Assembly: GCA_049282265.1 (NCBI GenBank)
Contig: JBAPTR010000014.1
Coordinates: 1 to 64,000, forward strand
Reading direction: 5' to 3'
DNA length: 64,000 nucleotides
Source of the DNA: CAYUCJ01 sp049282265
Lineage (GTDB): Bacteria; Desulfobacterota; DSM-4660; Desulfatiglandales; Desulfatiglandaceae
This document shows, piece by piece, positions 1 through 8,299 of this stretch. The position numbers and the translations under genes were made by a program. Under the pieces are notes generated by a model. It made no database searches, had not been told where the DNA came from, and saw only the letters and a list, made by a program, of their open reading frames with translations. Each line of letters starts with the position of its first letter. Position 1 is the stretch's first letter.

Positions 1-237
1 CACCTGACCGGTCCCTTCTTTGCCTCCTCCGCACGGACAGACGCCACGGCAGAACACCGGAAAACCGATCGAAGCCAGTTCACGGCTATCGCGTATAGCA
101 CCATCTATCACTACGCCGGCGAGACCTTTACGAATTGACATTCGTGTGGTTAACTCCCCCCAGCAAGAAGTCGAAAGGTTGCCATATTCATTTACAACAA
201 TCACATCGCCTGGCTGGGCAATCTTGATCGCCGCATG
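1..237 (-). pseudogene. RraA-like (HMG aldolase/RraA superfamily) protein, 5'-truncated fragment
   Basis: Reading the minus strand from 237 down to the window edge gives 79 uninterrupted codons with the RraA-family core: a PGDVIVVN strand, GELTTR, RKGLAGVVIDGAIRD and GFPVFCRG. The family includes regulator of RNase E activity A and 4-hydroxy-4-methyl-2-oxoglutarate aldolase, where the G-x-V-I-D-G-x-x-R-D loop binds the substrate and metal. The reading frame starts exactly at the left inverted repeat of the adjacent transposable element. An in-frame stop lies just inside the element, so the N-terminal 60 or so residues are missing. The C-terminus runs off the window. It is most likely a gene broken by the insertion. 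The family assignment rests on motif recognition only. Confidence 0.75.
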
Positions 238-260
238 TGTTGTTTACCCCGCTATAGCGG
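238..260 (+). repeat. Left terminal inverted repeat with adjacent 12-bp palindrome
   Basis: TGTTGTTTACC (238-248) matches the reverse complement of the right end with one mismatch. It runs directly into a perfect palindrome, CCGCTATAGCGG at 249-260, which could be a transposase or host-factor site. The boundary is supported because the RraA reading frame begins at 237. Confidence 0.75.
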
Positions 261-361
261 TGAAAAAGGTCTATAGATTGGCAAAATAATGCGACCGGTG
301 ATATAAGGATGCCGGAAATAGCGAGGTAAGGAATTGACCTTGGAAAAATAACCAAGCCCTA

Positions 362-408
362 CCAGGAAGCAGGTTAGAAGGTTCAGGCCCCGAAAGCCTG
401 CTCCCTGG
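362..408 (+). other. Hairpin in the left end of the transposon
   Basis: CCAGGAAGCAGG at 362-373 is complementary to CCTGCTCCCTGG at 397-408 apart from one mismatch. It lies between the left end and the first gene of the element. Hairpins here in other insertion elements limit transcription or translation entering from outside; that role is inferred. Confidence 0.5.
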
Positions 409-483
409 CGAGCAAGGCGCCGAAAAATTCAGCTGCCCTATATTAACACATTCGAGACGATTTGGGAGTACGAAGAATCGTTT

Positions 484-1080
484 TTGTCCGGTCGGATAGA
501 TTTTTCTTCCTGGATAGGACCGGAGTGTCCCATATGCGGCGGACTGCATTGCTATCGTGAGATCTCTCCTTACTGGCGATATGCCATCGAGTTATTCCCG
601 GAGTTCGAGAAGAAGCGGATCCCCATTGCCCGCTTTTTGTGCCGAACGAGCCAAAAGACCTTTTCCTTATTGCCGATCCAGTTGATTCCCTATTTCCAGT
701 ACACGCTGAGTGCGGTCCTGGGGACACTGCTCCTGGGTCTGGGATGCCGGCAAATGGGACAGCGGGGTTTCCATGGCGCCTCGGTGCAGGTCGATCCGGA
801 TAGTCTGGTCACCCCCTGGCTTGTGGCCTGTTGGCTCATGGTGGTTCTTAGAGGACTCCGACATGCTCATGTCGTGCTGGGGCGGTGGTATGATCTCAAC
901 ACCATACGCACCCCACAGAGGACCAGGGCATGGCAGGAGGTGTCCGGCTATCTTCTCTGTTTTGGATGGAGACCGCAACTCCATTTCAGGCCTCTGCTTT
1001 GGGAAGTGCTTCACCGATACAGCCGGACGACGAAACGATTTCTCTTCGGAATCCCTTCTCAGGAACGCATTCGGCAGTGA
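484..1080 (+). CDS. Transposon-borne zinc-finger protein (DUF6431-like)
   Basis: A 198-residue protein with an N-terminal PECPICGGLHCY zinc-finger-like motif followed by a basic FLCRTSQKTFSLLP segment, the pattern I associate with DUF6431 proteins found beside integrase-type transposases. The C-terminal half is rich in Trp, Leu and Arg and has no motif I recognise. The frame stays open upstream of the first TTG (484), and residues such as INTFETIWEYEESF look protein-like, so translation may begin further upstream at a non-standard codon (ATT at 442 is one possibility). It is the first gene of the transposon; accessory DNA binding or target selection is plausible but unproven. Confidence 0.6.
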   Translation: MSGRIDFSSWIGPECPICGGLHCYREISPYWRYAIELFPEFEKKRIPIARFLCRTSQKTFSLLPIQLIPYFQYTLSAVLGTLLLGLGCRQMGQRGFHGASVQVDPDSLVTPWLVACWLMVVLRGLRHAHVVLGRWYDLNTIRTPQRTRAWQEVSGYLLCFGWRPQLHFRPLLWEVLHRYSRTTKRFLFGIPSQERIRQ

Positions 1081-1329
1081 CCTTTTCCCATGAAGGCATG
1101 TAGAGGGCTTCTCAAGTCCCGGTTTGTTCTCAAATCCTTCCCCTTCTTCCCCGTTTGGATCTCTTTCTTTTCATGGACCGGCCTTCCTCCACGAGGGCGA
1201 AACCCCGTTTTGGGGAGCATGGGTACACAGCATTGCTAACGGCTGCTTTTTCAATGGGTTATCCATGGGCCGTCTACCGCGGTAATCGATGTTCCCTTAC
1301 ACCACACAAAGAGAAGGAGAAAACACGAG

Positions 1330-2586
1330 ATGGAAAAAGAGATTCGAGAGAAGATCGCTTTAAAACGCTACCAGATCATCAGCCCCGTCCTGGCGGAGCC
1401 CGCAAGGGCCCAGAATGAGTACTTCCGAAAACAGGCCGAGTGCGAGCACGACTTCCCCCGCTATGGTCTCAAAAAGGTCAGCGTCTCCACCATGAAGGCC
1501 TGGTTGAGAAAATACCGGACGCGTGGTTTTCAGGCCCTCAAGCCAAAGGACCGCTCAGACGGAGGTAGGCCCAGACGCTTAAACGATCAGGCCCTCAAGG
1601 CCATCGAGATCAAATGCAAGGCCTACCCTTACTGGACCGTGCAAAAGCTCTATGAAAACCTCCGGGATCAGGGCCTTTTGGGCGATCCCCCCATTCACTA
1701 CAACACCCTCCTCCGGATCGTCAAAGACCGGGGATGGCTCCCAGTCCAAACCCGCAAGGATGTGCGCAAGGCCTTCGAGGTGGACAACATCAACGACTTG
1801 TGGGTCTCGGACTTCATGCACGGCCCAAAGGTCCGCTTCCAGAACCGTTCTGTCAAGGCCATCCTTTGCGCCATCATCGATGATCACTCCCGCATGGTGG
1901 TGGGTCATGCCTTCAATGCCTCAGAGACCATCAGTTCCCTCACCTTGGTCCTCAAGGAGGCCTTCCTGAGCTACGGGATCCCGAAAAGGCTGTACGTAGA
2001 TAATGGTCCTAGTTTTTCTTCCCAGTTGCTCACCCGCAGCTGTGCCCTGGCCGGCATCTCCCTCATCCACTCCAAACCCTACGACAGCCCCTCACGCGGA
2101 AAAGTGGAAAGGTTTTTCAGGACCGTCCGTGACCGGTTCCTCTCCGGAATCCAGGAAGGCATTACCCTGGATGAGCTCAACGAGGCCTTCTGGCTCTGGC
2201 TGAAGGAGGACTATCACCACAAGCTCCATACCGGCATCGGCGAAAGGCCCATCGACCGCTACAATGCCTCCGTTGATAGAGTGCCCATCCGAAGACTCTC
2301 CAAGGCCGAACTCAATGAGATCTTCCTCATCCGCTACGAACGGGTGGTCAATAATGATGCCACCATCAGCTTCAAGGGTTCCCTTTTCGAGGTCCCCTCC
2401 GCTTATATCCGACAGAAGATCGAGATCCGTCATCCGGTCGATGATCCCGACGAGCTCTACCTCTATGACAACGGCGTTCGAGTGGGACGCATTAAGTTGT
2501 TGGATAAAAAGGAGAATGCCCGCACCTTCCGGCCTCAGCAGGTCTCCACCAACATCTCTTTTCACAAGGGGAGGGTCGAGCCATGA
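1330..2586 (+). CDS. DDE-type integrase/transposase (Mu/Tn552-like, rve fold)
   Basis: A 418-residue transposase. An N-terminal helix-turn-helix region (about residues 20-130, including GRPRRLNDQALKAIE) precedes an RNase H-fold catalytic core. The catalytic triad is visible as Asp161 (WVSDFMHG), Asp224 (YVDNGPSF) and Glu260 (GKVERFFRT); 35 residues separate the second Asp from the Glu, the DD35E spacing of retroviral integrases and TniA/MuA-like enzymes. A C-terminal mu-transposase-type beta domain follows (residues about 330-400). A purine-rich AGAGAAGGAG ribosome site precedes the ATG. Its 3' end overlaps the ATPase gene by four bases, showing translational coupling. Confidence 0.9.
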   Translation: MEKEIREKIALKRYQIISPVLAEPARAQNEYFRKQAECEHDFPRYGLKKVSVSTMKAWLRKYRTRGFQALKPKDRSDGGRPRRLNDQALKAIEIKCKAYPYWTVQKLYENLRDQGLLGDPPIHYNTLLRIVKDRGWLPVQTRKDVRKAFEVDNINDLWVSDFMHGPKVRFQNRSVKAILCAIIDDHSRMVVGHAFNASETISSLTLVLKEAFLSYGIPKRLYVDNGPSFSSQLLTRSCALAGISLIHSKPYDSPSRGKVERFFRTVRDRFLSGIQEGITLDELNEAFWLWLKEDYHHKLHTGIGERPIDRYNASVDRVPIRRLSKAELNEIFLIRYERVVNNDATISFKGSLFEVPSAYIRQKIEIRHPVDDPDELYLYDNGVRVGRIKLLDKKENARTFRPQQVSTNISFHKGRVEP

Positions 2587-3386
2587 AAGATCTGCTCGCC
2601 TGGTTCGGACTCAAACGATTCCCTTTTGAGAAGAACATCAAGAGCCAGGACGCCCTGGATACCGGCCCCTTCAAAGAGTGTTTGGCCCGTTTGGACTATA
2701 TCAAACGCCGGGGCGGCATCCTGCTCCTGACCGGAGATCCCGGGGTGGGAAAGACCCTGGCTTTGAGACGTTATGTGGACGGCCTCAATGATAATCTCTT
2801 CAAGACCTACTATACGCCTCTGGCTACCCTGAGCAGGGCCGACCTCCTCTACCACATCAACCGTATGCTGGGCCTGACTCCCAGGCTGTCCAAGAGCGCC
2901 ATCTATAATCAAATACAAAAAACCCTTCTGGACTCCAAGGATCAGTTGGGCAAGACCATCCTCCTCATTATCGACGAGGCACACCTCCTCCAGACCGGGC
3001 CTTTAGAAGAACTCAGGCTCCTCACCAACTTCAAAATGGACTCCTACGACCCCTTCATCCTCATCCTCTCCGGACAGTCCGATCTCCGCAGAGTCATGGA
3101 GTTTGCCGTCATGGAGCCCTTCAACCAGCGTATCGCCATGCGTTACCATATGCCCGGCTTAGGACCGGAGGAAACCAAACTCTATGTGGATCACCATCTC
3201 AACCTGGCAGGCGCAAGGGAGCCTCTCTTCGAGGATCATGCCTTCGAGGCCGTCCATGAAGTATCTTTCGGCATCCCCAGAAAAATCGGCGCCATTGTCG
3301 AACAAGCCCTTACCTACGCCATGTTCGACCAGAAACGCACCGTCACCCCAGACATGGTGCTCAAGGTCAAAAGCCTCCAGGGGTAG
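2583..3386 (+). CDS. AAA+ ATPase of the transposon (ExeA/TniB-like)
   Basis: A 267-residue AAA ATPase. The Walker A motif GDPGVGKT is near residue 55 and Walker B LLIIDEAHLL near residue 128, followed by sensor-type LSGQSDL and a C-terminal helical lid. The N-terminus (MKDLLAWFGLKRFPFEKNI) is the typical start of the ExeA/TniB group. In Tn7, Tn5053 and Mu systems the equivalent ATPase (TnsC, TniB, MuB) selects the target and activates the transposase. The overlap with the transposase gene supports that partnership. It is intact, so the element could still be active. Confidence 0.88.
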   Translation: MKDLLAWFGLKRFPFEKNIKSQDALDTGPFKECLARLDYIKRRGGILLLTGDPGVGKTLALRRYVDGLNDNLFKTYYTPLATLSRADLLYHINRMLGLTPRLSKSAIYNQIQKTLLDSKDQLGKTILLIIDEAHLLQTGPLEELRLLTNFKMDSYDPFILILSGQSDLRRVMEFAVMEPFNQRIAMRYHMPGLGPEETKLYVDHHLNLAGAREPLFEDHAFEAVHEVSFGIPRKIGAIVEQALTYAMFDQKRTVTPDMVLKVKSLQG

Positions 3387-3393
3387 TTCAATC

Positions 3394-3434
3394 ATGCCCG
3401 GAGAGGATCAAGTCCTGCTCCCCCCTCCGGGCAT
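3394..3434 (+). terminator. Hairpin after the transposon ATPase gene
   Basis: ATGCCCGGAGAGG (3394-3406) pairs with CCCTCCGGGCAT (3423-3434) with one bulge, beginning eight bases after the ATPase stop codon. The stem is strong but only a short T-poor tail (CTTCCTT) follows, so it could terminate transcription weakly or protect the 3' end. Confidence 0.55.
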
Positions 3435-3591
3435 CTTCCTTAATATTGCTTCAACCTCCGCTGCTATATCTTCCCCGGTCACTTTATCTCGATAGAAAAA
3501 AACAAAACCGGAAAAATCTTTTTGAAAATATCCCCTCCTTCAAGCCCCTCTTCGGTCAAAATACTACATCAAAATCCTGTCAAAATAATGT

Positions 3592-3602
3592 GGTAATCAA
3601 CA
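3592..3602 (-). repeat. Right terminal inverted repeat of the transposon
   Basis: GGTAATCAACA is the inverted partner of the left end with one mismatch. The interrupted kinase reading frame resumes at 3603, which fixes the boundary. Upstream, TCAAAAT occurs three times within 35 bases (from about 3556 to 3586), consistent with repeated transposase-binding sites. Confidence 0.7.
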
Positions 3603-4537
3603 ACCAGATTTGCGTCGCTGTGTTTTGCAACGTTATTGAGGGCCTCAAGCAATAGCTTGTAGATCACTGTTTTCAAAGGCTCTGGTATTCTATTCTCTTC
3701 TATATCAAATATTTTTTCTACCCTGATACCTGAATAGACTTCCTGAAAATCCCGGCAATACCAACTGATAGTTGCAAGAATTCCCAGATCATCGAGTATG
3801 GGGGGTCTCAAATTTCTGTAAATCCGCTTGGTCTCTTTCATGGTTTCTTGGACCATCGTGACGACCTGCCTTAATGAGTTTACTTCTTTCCCCGCATTTC
3901 TTTCCACATCATCAATATGCTTTTCGAGACTGTATTTAATGGCGGTTAAACTTGCCCCCAATATGTCATGGAGGTCCTGGGCAATCAATCTCCTTTCATT
4001 TTCCTCGGCTTCTAAGAGCCTCGAAGAGAGAATACGAATCTGTCTCTCAGATTCCTGAACAGCCTTTTTCGCCTGTTTACGTTCCGTGAGGTCAATAAAT
4101 GAAGCCATCCTACCGGCTATATTACCGTTATTATCTGTAACATTTGAAGAAGAGACTTCTACAGGAAACTTAGTACCATCTTTATGCTGAGCCACAAATT
4201 CCTCAGTCTCCCCTTTCGTTTCATCAATGATAGTCTTGACATCGGCAAATTTTCTCACCTCTTCTGTCGGGAAAAGGTCTGCTGCGTTCCTTCCCAGTAT
4301 TTCTGATTTTGCATACCCGAATACTCTCAGAAACGCGGGATTGACATATTTAATCCGTCCTTCAAGGTTTGTAATAATTACCCCACTCGCTGAAGAGTTC
4401 AGCGCATCATATACAATGCTCAATTCCTCTTCCATTCTCTTGCGCCTTGCTTCCAGTTCTTTTATCCGCGACATGCGTCCGCGCAGGTCCTCCAATTCAT
4501 CCATGAGCCGCTTTCTTGTTTTGGCCTCACCTTTCAT
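3603..4537 (-). pseudogene. PAS-domain sensor histidine kinase, 3'-truncated by the transposon
   Basis: The frame opens at ATG 4537 with a charged coiled coil (residues 1-40), then one PAS domain with its PAC tail (about 45-155), then a HisKA_3-type dimerisation helix whose phospho-acceptor lies in IAQDLHDILGASLTAIKYS. It reaches the N-box sequence LLLEALNNVAKHS before the transposon end at 3602 replaces the rest. The read-through adds about ten foreign residues before a stop at 3569. The ATP-binding G-boxes are absent, so autophosphorylation should be lost. HisKA_3 kinases of the NarX/DegS class usually pair with LuxR-type regulators; none is next to it here. Confidence 0.85.
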
Positions 4538-4748
4538 TTTAGCTACCCTGTAAAGAGCTGCAAAAGAATCTATTTTTCTTTCGATGTTGGAAAAACATTT
4601 TTAGCTCTCTCATCAGTCATAGAAAATAGGGAAATTAACCTGGCAAGTCAATGGCGTATATGTAATTTCAACACGCCTTGGAGACATTTGTGAATGGATG
4701 GAAAATGTAATACGGAAAGGTAGGAAGCTTTGGTTGGTAAGATTCAAC

Positions 4749-5030
4749 TCAACTATTTTTTTCACCGATTCGGGAGTGGCCTTCTTTTTCCAAGACACGG
4801 AATCTGATCCTGATCTGTCTCTTAATAATCCTGTCAGTCTTCTGCTCAAGGCATTTTAATGCAGCCGCCATTATCTTCGTACTGTCAAACGCCGGGATTC
4901 GCGCTTTCAGCCGATTAAATCGATCGAATGAATCTTTATCAAGGAGTATCCTTAGTTCCCGCCTATTTTCACTTTTCTTTCTGTGTTTCCACCACATGAC
5001 ATGTTTGCGTGTATTTTGATCTGTTGTCAC
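4749..5030 (-). CDS. Hypothetical small basic protein, possible ribbon-helix-helix type
   Basis: A 93-residue basic protein. The middle part (RELRILLDKDSFDRF, then AFDSTKIMAAALKCLEQK) resembles the strand-helix-helix layout of CopG/Arc-like DNA-binding proteins, but similarity is weak by eye. It lies alone on the minus strand between two kinase genes. No clear promoter or terminator is visible. It could be a chance reading frame. Confidence 0.4.
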   Translation of the reverse strand: MTTDQNTRKHVMWWKHRKKSENRRELRILLDKDSFDRFNRLKARIPAFDSTKIMAAALKCLEQKTDRIIKRQIRIRFRVLEKEGHSRIGEKNS

Positions 5031-5220
5031 AGAATCTCGGTAGTTGATACGTTGTCCTTTCCACTTCTAATTGATAGTGATATGCCCCCCTATCAAAATC
5101 AAGCCAATCGATGAATAAGGCACATCCTGTATTCATTTGAATGAAACCCTGTAATACAATCCAGATGTTTCAACAATCCAATTCGGATGGTAATCAAATT
5201 GTTCATATCTCAGGCGATAT

Positions 5221-6336
5221 CTATTCATCCTCCTGGTCCAAAGACTTTTGCAAAACAATGGTAAAAACAGAACCCTTCTCCAATTTACTTTCAACACGGA
5301 TTCGTCCTCCATGACCTTCTACAATGGTCTTTACCGCGGCCAAACCCACACCAGAGCCTTCATACTTTTTTGTACCTTTTCCCCGATGAAAGGCGTCAAA
5401 AATATGGGGAAGATCTCCCGGATCAATCCCTCTTCCTTGATCTTCTATCCTGACAATGACGTCGTTCTCAGTCTCATGGGTGGTAAGAGCAACATTCCCT
5501 TCACGTTTCGAAAACTTAAAGGCATTATCCAAAAGATTGGCAAAGACCCTGCGAAGCCGCTGAGCGTCAGCACTGATAACCGGTAATGCTTCATCCGTTT
5601 GAAACTCTAAATGAATTCCACTTTGTTTGGCCTTTACCTGATAGGCTTCAAAAAGCTCCATTAATTCTCTGTCCAAGGAGGTAGGCCCAAAATCCAGTTT
5701 CAGTTTGCCGGTTTGCAGGCGGGCAAAATCCAGAAAATCTTCGACCATAAATTCCAGGTTCCCTGATTCTTTTCTGATAATTTCAAGATATTTTTTTTGT
5801 TTTTCTTCACTCATGCTGGGCGCCCTTTTTAAGAGGCGTAAAACAAATCCTCCGATAATAGTAATTGAGGATTTCATGTCATGGGCAAACATGGAGATGA
5901 GATTGTCCTTTTCTCGCTCCATAGCTTTCAGTCGGGAAATATCATGAAACGCCTCAACCCCGCCGATAAGGCAACCTTCATCATCAAATAGGCCTGCGGT
6001 ATTCATTCCGACGTGTACGACTTCTCCCTGCTTATTGCAAACGGTTGTTTCCATTTGAGATACGGGTTTCTTGTGTTTGAGTACACCTTTTAGAGGACAA
6101 TTGAACTCACACATAGCTCCTTTCAGAACCGCGCCACAATAATGACCTAATGCCTCTTCTTCTGAATAACCGGTGATATCTTCGGCCCGGGGATTAAACC
6201 CTGTTATCTTAAAATCGGCATTCACCGTTAAAACAGCTACCGGAAGGCTGTCAATAATAAATTTGTAAAAGGCTAAATCATAGCCCTCATTTTTGTCTAC
6301 TGCAACGCCGTTTTGCCTTTTGTCAACATGGGCCAT
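5221..6336 (-). CDS. PAS-domain sensor histidine kinase
   Basis: An intact 371-residue cytoplasmic kinase. A PAS domain (about 25-140) contains the Cys-rich insert GAMCEFNCPLKG seen in NtrY/AtoS-like PAS proteins of deltaproteobacteria. Next come a HisKA domain with acceptor His in SMFAHDMKSS and a complete HATPase_c domain (N-box NLLDNAFKFSKRE, G1 IEDQGRGIDP, G2 GSGVGLAAVK). There is no membrane segment, so it probably senses an internal redox or small-molecule signal. The Cys pair could bind metal or sense redox; that is inference. AAAAGGAG precedes the ATG. No response-regulator gene is adjacent. Confidence 0.88.
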   Translation of the reverse strand: MAHVDKRQNGVAVDKNEGYDLAFYKFIIDSLPVAVLTVNADFKITGFNPRAEDITGYSEEEALGHYCGAVLKGAMCEFNCPLKGVLKHKKPVSQMETTVCNKQGEVVHVGMNTAGLFDDEGCLIGGVEAFHDISRLKAMEREKDNLISMFAHDMKSSITIIGGFVLRLLKRAPSMSEEKQKKYLEIIRKESGNLEFMVEDFLDFARLQTGKLKLDFGPTSLDRELMELFEAYQVKAKQSGIHLEFQTDEALPVISADAQRLRRVFANLLDNAFKFSKREGNVALTTHETENDVIVRIEDQGRGIDPGDLPHIFDAFHRGKGTKKYEGSGVGLAAVKTIVEGHGGRIRVESKLEKGSVFTIVLQKSLDQEDE

Positions 6337-6900
6337 AAAATCTCCTTTTGGGAATTCAGACTAATGCGTTAAGGACACAACTGGAATTATGAACGACCCC
6401 ACCACAAGCAGCGGGGTATCAAAACCAAAACCATCTGAGGCCCAAGGGGTGGGGAATTATACTCTTGACTCCTCGGGCTGGATTGAGACAAGACCTGAGG
6501 AAACGGAGGTCAGGTCATTTTTGAATTGGAATGGATAAATCATATTTTTGTCAGCTTTAAAGTAAATGGTGTTTCCAATGTATTCCTGCTTCTCTATTCA
6601 TGTATTTTTGCCTAAAAAGACTAAATTGGATGGACCTTGGGACAGACTTTTTCTCTTGAGGAAATTTCCGAAGACCAGACTCAGCATACCCCGGATGCCT
6701 TCGTAAGGGAAACGGCGTCGAACAGGGCATTTTTTACTTATGCCCCCAAAATACATGATTTCCCTTATTTACCTATTACGCTTTGTTTATCTATCATGTT
6801 AAGATAAAGGTCACGTCAAACTGATGAGGAAAAACTCTCTGGGATCAGGGGTAAAATCATTGATGTGATTGAAGAGGTAAAAAGAAACAAAAACGGGGTT
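6337..6900. other. Gene-poor intergenic stretch with small hairpins
   Basis: No convincing gene is seen. It contains GACCTGA/TCAGGTC (6492-6516, followed by ATTTTT) and GGGCAT/ATGCCC (6725-6745), both terminator-sized but not adjacent to the end of any recognised gene. The kinase promoter presumably lies near 6340-6420; no consensus box is clear. Confidence 0.4.
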
Positions 6901-7056
6901 TCATGAAATACGGCTCTGGTCTAAGGGCCTCTTCTTCACCGGGTTGGATTCTTGGGCCATGAACCCGGAATGCTCCGAGCCGATCAACATTTCGATCAGA
7001 TCTTCCGTTTCAAAATCCTCTGCTTCGGAATCTACCTCAAGCGTCTCATGAGACAT
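6901..7056 (-). CDS. Hypothetical small acidic protein
   Basis: A 51-residue frame from ATG 7056 to a stop at 6901, with an acidic first half (EVDSEAEDFETEDLIE) and a basic tail. Codon choice resembles neighbouring genes, but there is only a weak ribosome site and no recognisable domain. It could be spurious. Confidence 0.3.
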   Translation of the reverse strand: MSHETLEVDSEAEDFETEDLIEMLIGSEHSGFMAQESNPVKKRPLDQSRIS

Positions 7057-7179
7057 TATTGTTCCAAAAACACTAATGAGACGATGCTTCAACAGTTATT
7101 CCTTGGATTCCAGACCCGCTGCCATCCCATGGGTTCGGCAGGTCAAAAAAAAGCGCCGTAATATCAACAAATAACAAAC

Positions 7180-7226
7180 GGCCTTGAACCTGAGACAAAA
7201 CTGTCTCATCACCCTGTGCCAAGGCC
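7180..7226. other. Nested inverted repeat (two-stem hairpin)
   Basis: Outer arms GGCCTTG (7180-7186) and CAAGGCC (7220-7226) enclose an inner perfect hairpin GAGACA-AAAC-TGTCTC. No T-tract follows on either strand, so it is not a standard terminator. It sits 137 bases upstream of the first gene of the oxygen-defence island and could be an operator or leader RNA structure. Confidence 0.5.
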
Positions 7227-7362
7227 GGTCAACCATTTTCTAACAAGATGTAACCTATTGAGTTTATAGACTTTTCATTGCTACGGAAAAGCGTGCACTT
7301 TTGGCATGGAACATGCTCCTAAAGAAGAGAGAAACTGCCCGAAGAGGGCTCGGGGGTGAAGC

Positions 7363-7557
7363 ATGCGGCCGTGCGATGTGAGCATAAGACGGACATTGAA
7401 GCTTGTTGACGAAATGGTGGAACTCGCTGATTACGGAGATTCCGTTAGAGAGGATGACGGGTGTGGTGTACTTTATGGTATCTTGAGAGATTCCGCATAT
7501 AGAATAAAAAAGCTCGCTGAATCGGAGCGTATTGCTCACGAGAAGAAAGGATGGTGA
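7363..7557 (+). CDS. Conserved hypothetical 64-residue protein
   Basis: A small helical protein with the stretch DDGCGVLYGILRDSAYRIKK, which I recall as a conserved small-protein pattern in sulfate reducers; no function is known to me. A GGGGGTGA ribosome site precedes the ATG. It is the first gene of the plus-strand run leading into the flavodoxin and rubredoxin genes, so it may be co-expressed with oxygen-defence genes. It has one Cys, so a metal site of its own is unlikely. Confidence 0.6.
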   Translation: MRPCDVSIRRTLKLVDEMVELADYGDSVREDDGCGVLYGILRDSAYRIKKLAESERIAHEKKGW

Positions 7558-7626
7558 AAAGCCTGATGTGATCGGGATTTTCACTTGAGAAGAGGTCAGG
7601 ATTAGCTGAGAGGGAGGTGATGTGTT

Positions 7627-7986
7627 ATGATGGGTCTGGGTGAGCTGAAAAAGAACTTGGAATTGATAGAAGCCATCGACTGGGACATGACTCCTGAGGA
7701 GGCCGTCAGGTTGTACCTGGAATGGGGGAACAACTGGAGTCGCGGTTATCATATGATCAGATCCAAAAATGACGTCTCCCATTATTTTGTACTGAATACG
7801 TGGGAAGAGGATCCCATTATCTATTTCGTGAGGCGAAACTCTGAAGGCTCCGTGGAGCTGGCAAAGATCGAAGTCCCGCCGGGGCTCAAGAAAAGAATAA
7901 GGGAAAGTACCTATTCTCGTAAGGGCATCTACGCAGTTGAAGACGAAGTCAAAGACTGGTTGAAAGAGGAACTTAATACGGAATAG
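7627..7986 (+). CDS. DVU0772-like conserved protein
   Basis: A 119-residue soluble protein whose N-terminal block (ELKKNLELIEAIDWDMTPEE, then LYLEWGNNW) matches my memory of the DVU0772 family, known from sulfate-reducing deltaproteobacteria without assigned function. GGGAGGTGATGTGTT supplies a ribosome site. It lies between two other small genes of unknown role, upstream of redox carriers. No cysteines or cofactor motifs are visible. Confidence 0.6.
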   Translation: MMGLGELKKNLELIEAIDWDMTPEEAVRLYLEWGNNWSRGYHMIRSKNDVSHYFVLNTWEEDPIIYFVRRNSEGSVELAKIEVPPGLKKRIRESTYSRKGIYAVEDEVKDWLKEELNTE

Positions 7987-8065
7987 TCAGAATTTCGAGA
8001 TGGAGAGTGAAACCTTCGGGCCTTGCAAAAACCGGTTGGGGACTTAAAGTAAAGGAGGAGAAAAC

Positions 8066-8239
8066 ATGGAACAAAAGGTGCTGGATGCCATGAAGAAGGC
8101 TGGAAAACCCGTCAGGCCGGGCGATGTAGCCAAGATGCTTGGTGTGGAAGGGAAAGAAGTATCCAACGTAATCAATTCATTGAAAAAACAGGGAAAAGTG
8201 ATCTCACCGAAGCGTTGTTATTACGCGATAGGAGATTGA
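8066..8239 (+). CDS. Small winged-helix DNA-binding protein (57 aa)
   Basis: Fifty-seven codons with a very strong AAAGGAGGAG ribosome site. The sequence reads as a minimal winged helix: helix 1 (QKVLDAMKKAGKPV), a helix-turn-helix (RPGDVAKMLGVEGKEVSNVI) and a wing with basic residues (KKQGKVISPKRCYYAIG). Comparable MarR/Rrf2-size wHTH fragments act as transcription factors. A single Cys lies in the wing. Position directly before the flavodoxin-rubredoxin-rubrerythrin run suggests a local regulator; this is inference. Confidence 0.7.
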   Translation: MEQKVLDAMKKAGKPVRPGDVAKMLGVEGKEVSNVINSLKKQGKVISPKRCYYAIGD

Positions 8240-8299
8240 TAAAGATTGGCAACCGCCACCCGAAGGTTTCAACTTACTAATGAACATGGAGGATCATAG

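Larger units (their letters stand above)
238..3602 (+). mobile_element. Three-gene DD35E transposon with ExeA/TniB-type ATPase
   Basis: A 3365-bp unit bounded by short imperfect terminal inverted repeats: TGTTGTTTACC at 238-248 and GGTAATCAACA at 3592-3602, with one mismatch in 11. It carries a zinc-finger protein, a DD35E transposase and an AAA ATPase, the last two overlapping. This layout is analogous to TniA/TniB or Mu A/B systems, and TGT ends are typical of that superfamily. CAAAATAATG occurs near both ends (282-291 and 3581-3590, same orientation). A hairpin at 362-408 sits before the first gene. Both outer genes (RraA-like and a kinase) stop exactly at the repeats. The flanking five bases differ (GCATG left, ACCAG right), so there is no target-site duplication. 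Confidence 0.85.

Noticed and set aside
20..289. 89-codon plus-strand frame at the window start
   Set aside because: It is antisense to the RraA fragment and crosses the transposon boundary, so it cannot be a conserved gene.
4613..4849. 78-codon minus-strand frame near the kinase genes
   Set aside because: It overlaps the better candidate at 4749-5030 in another frame and shows no ribosome site or family resemblance. A frameshifted continuation of that gene cannot be excluded.
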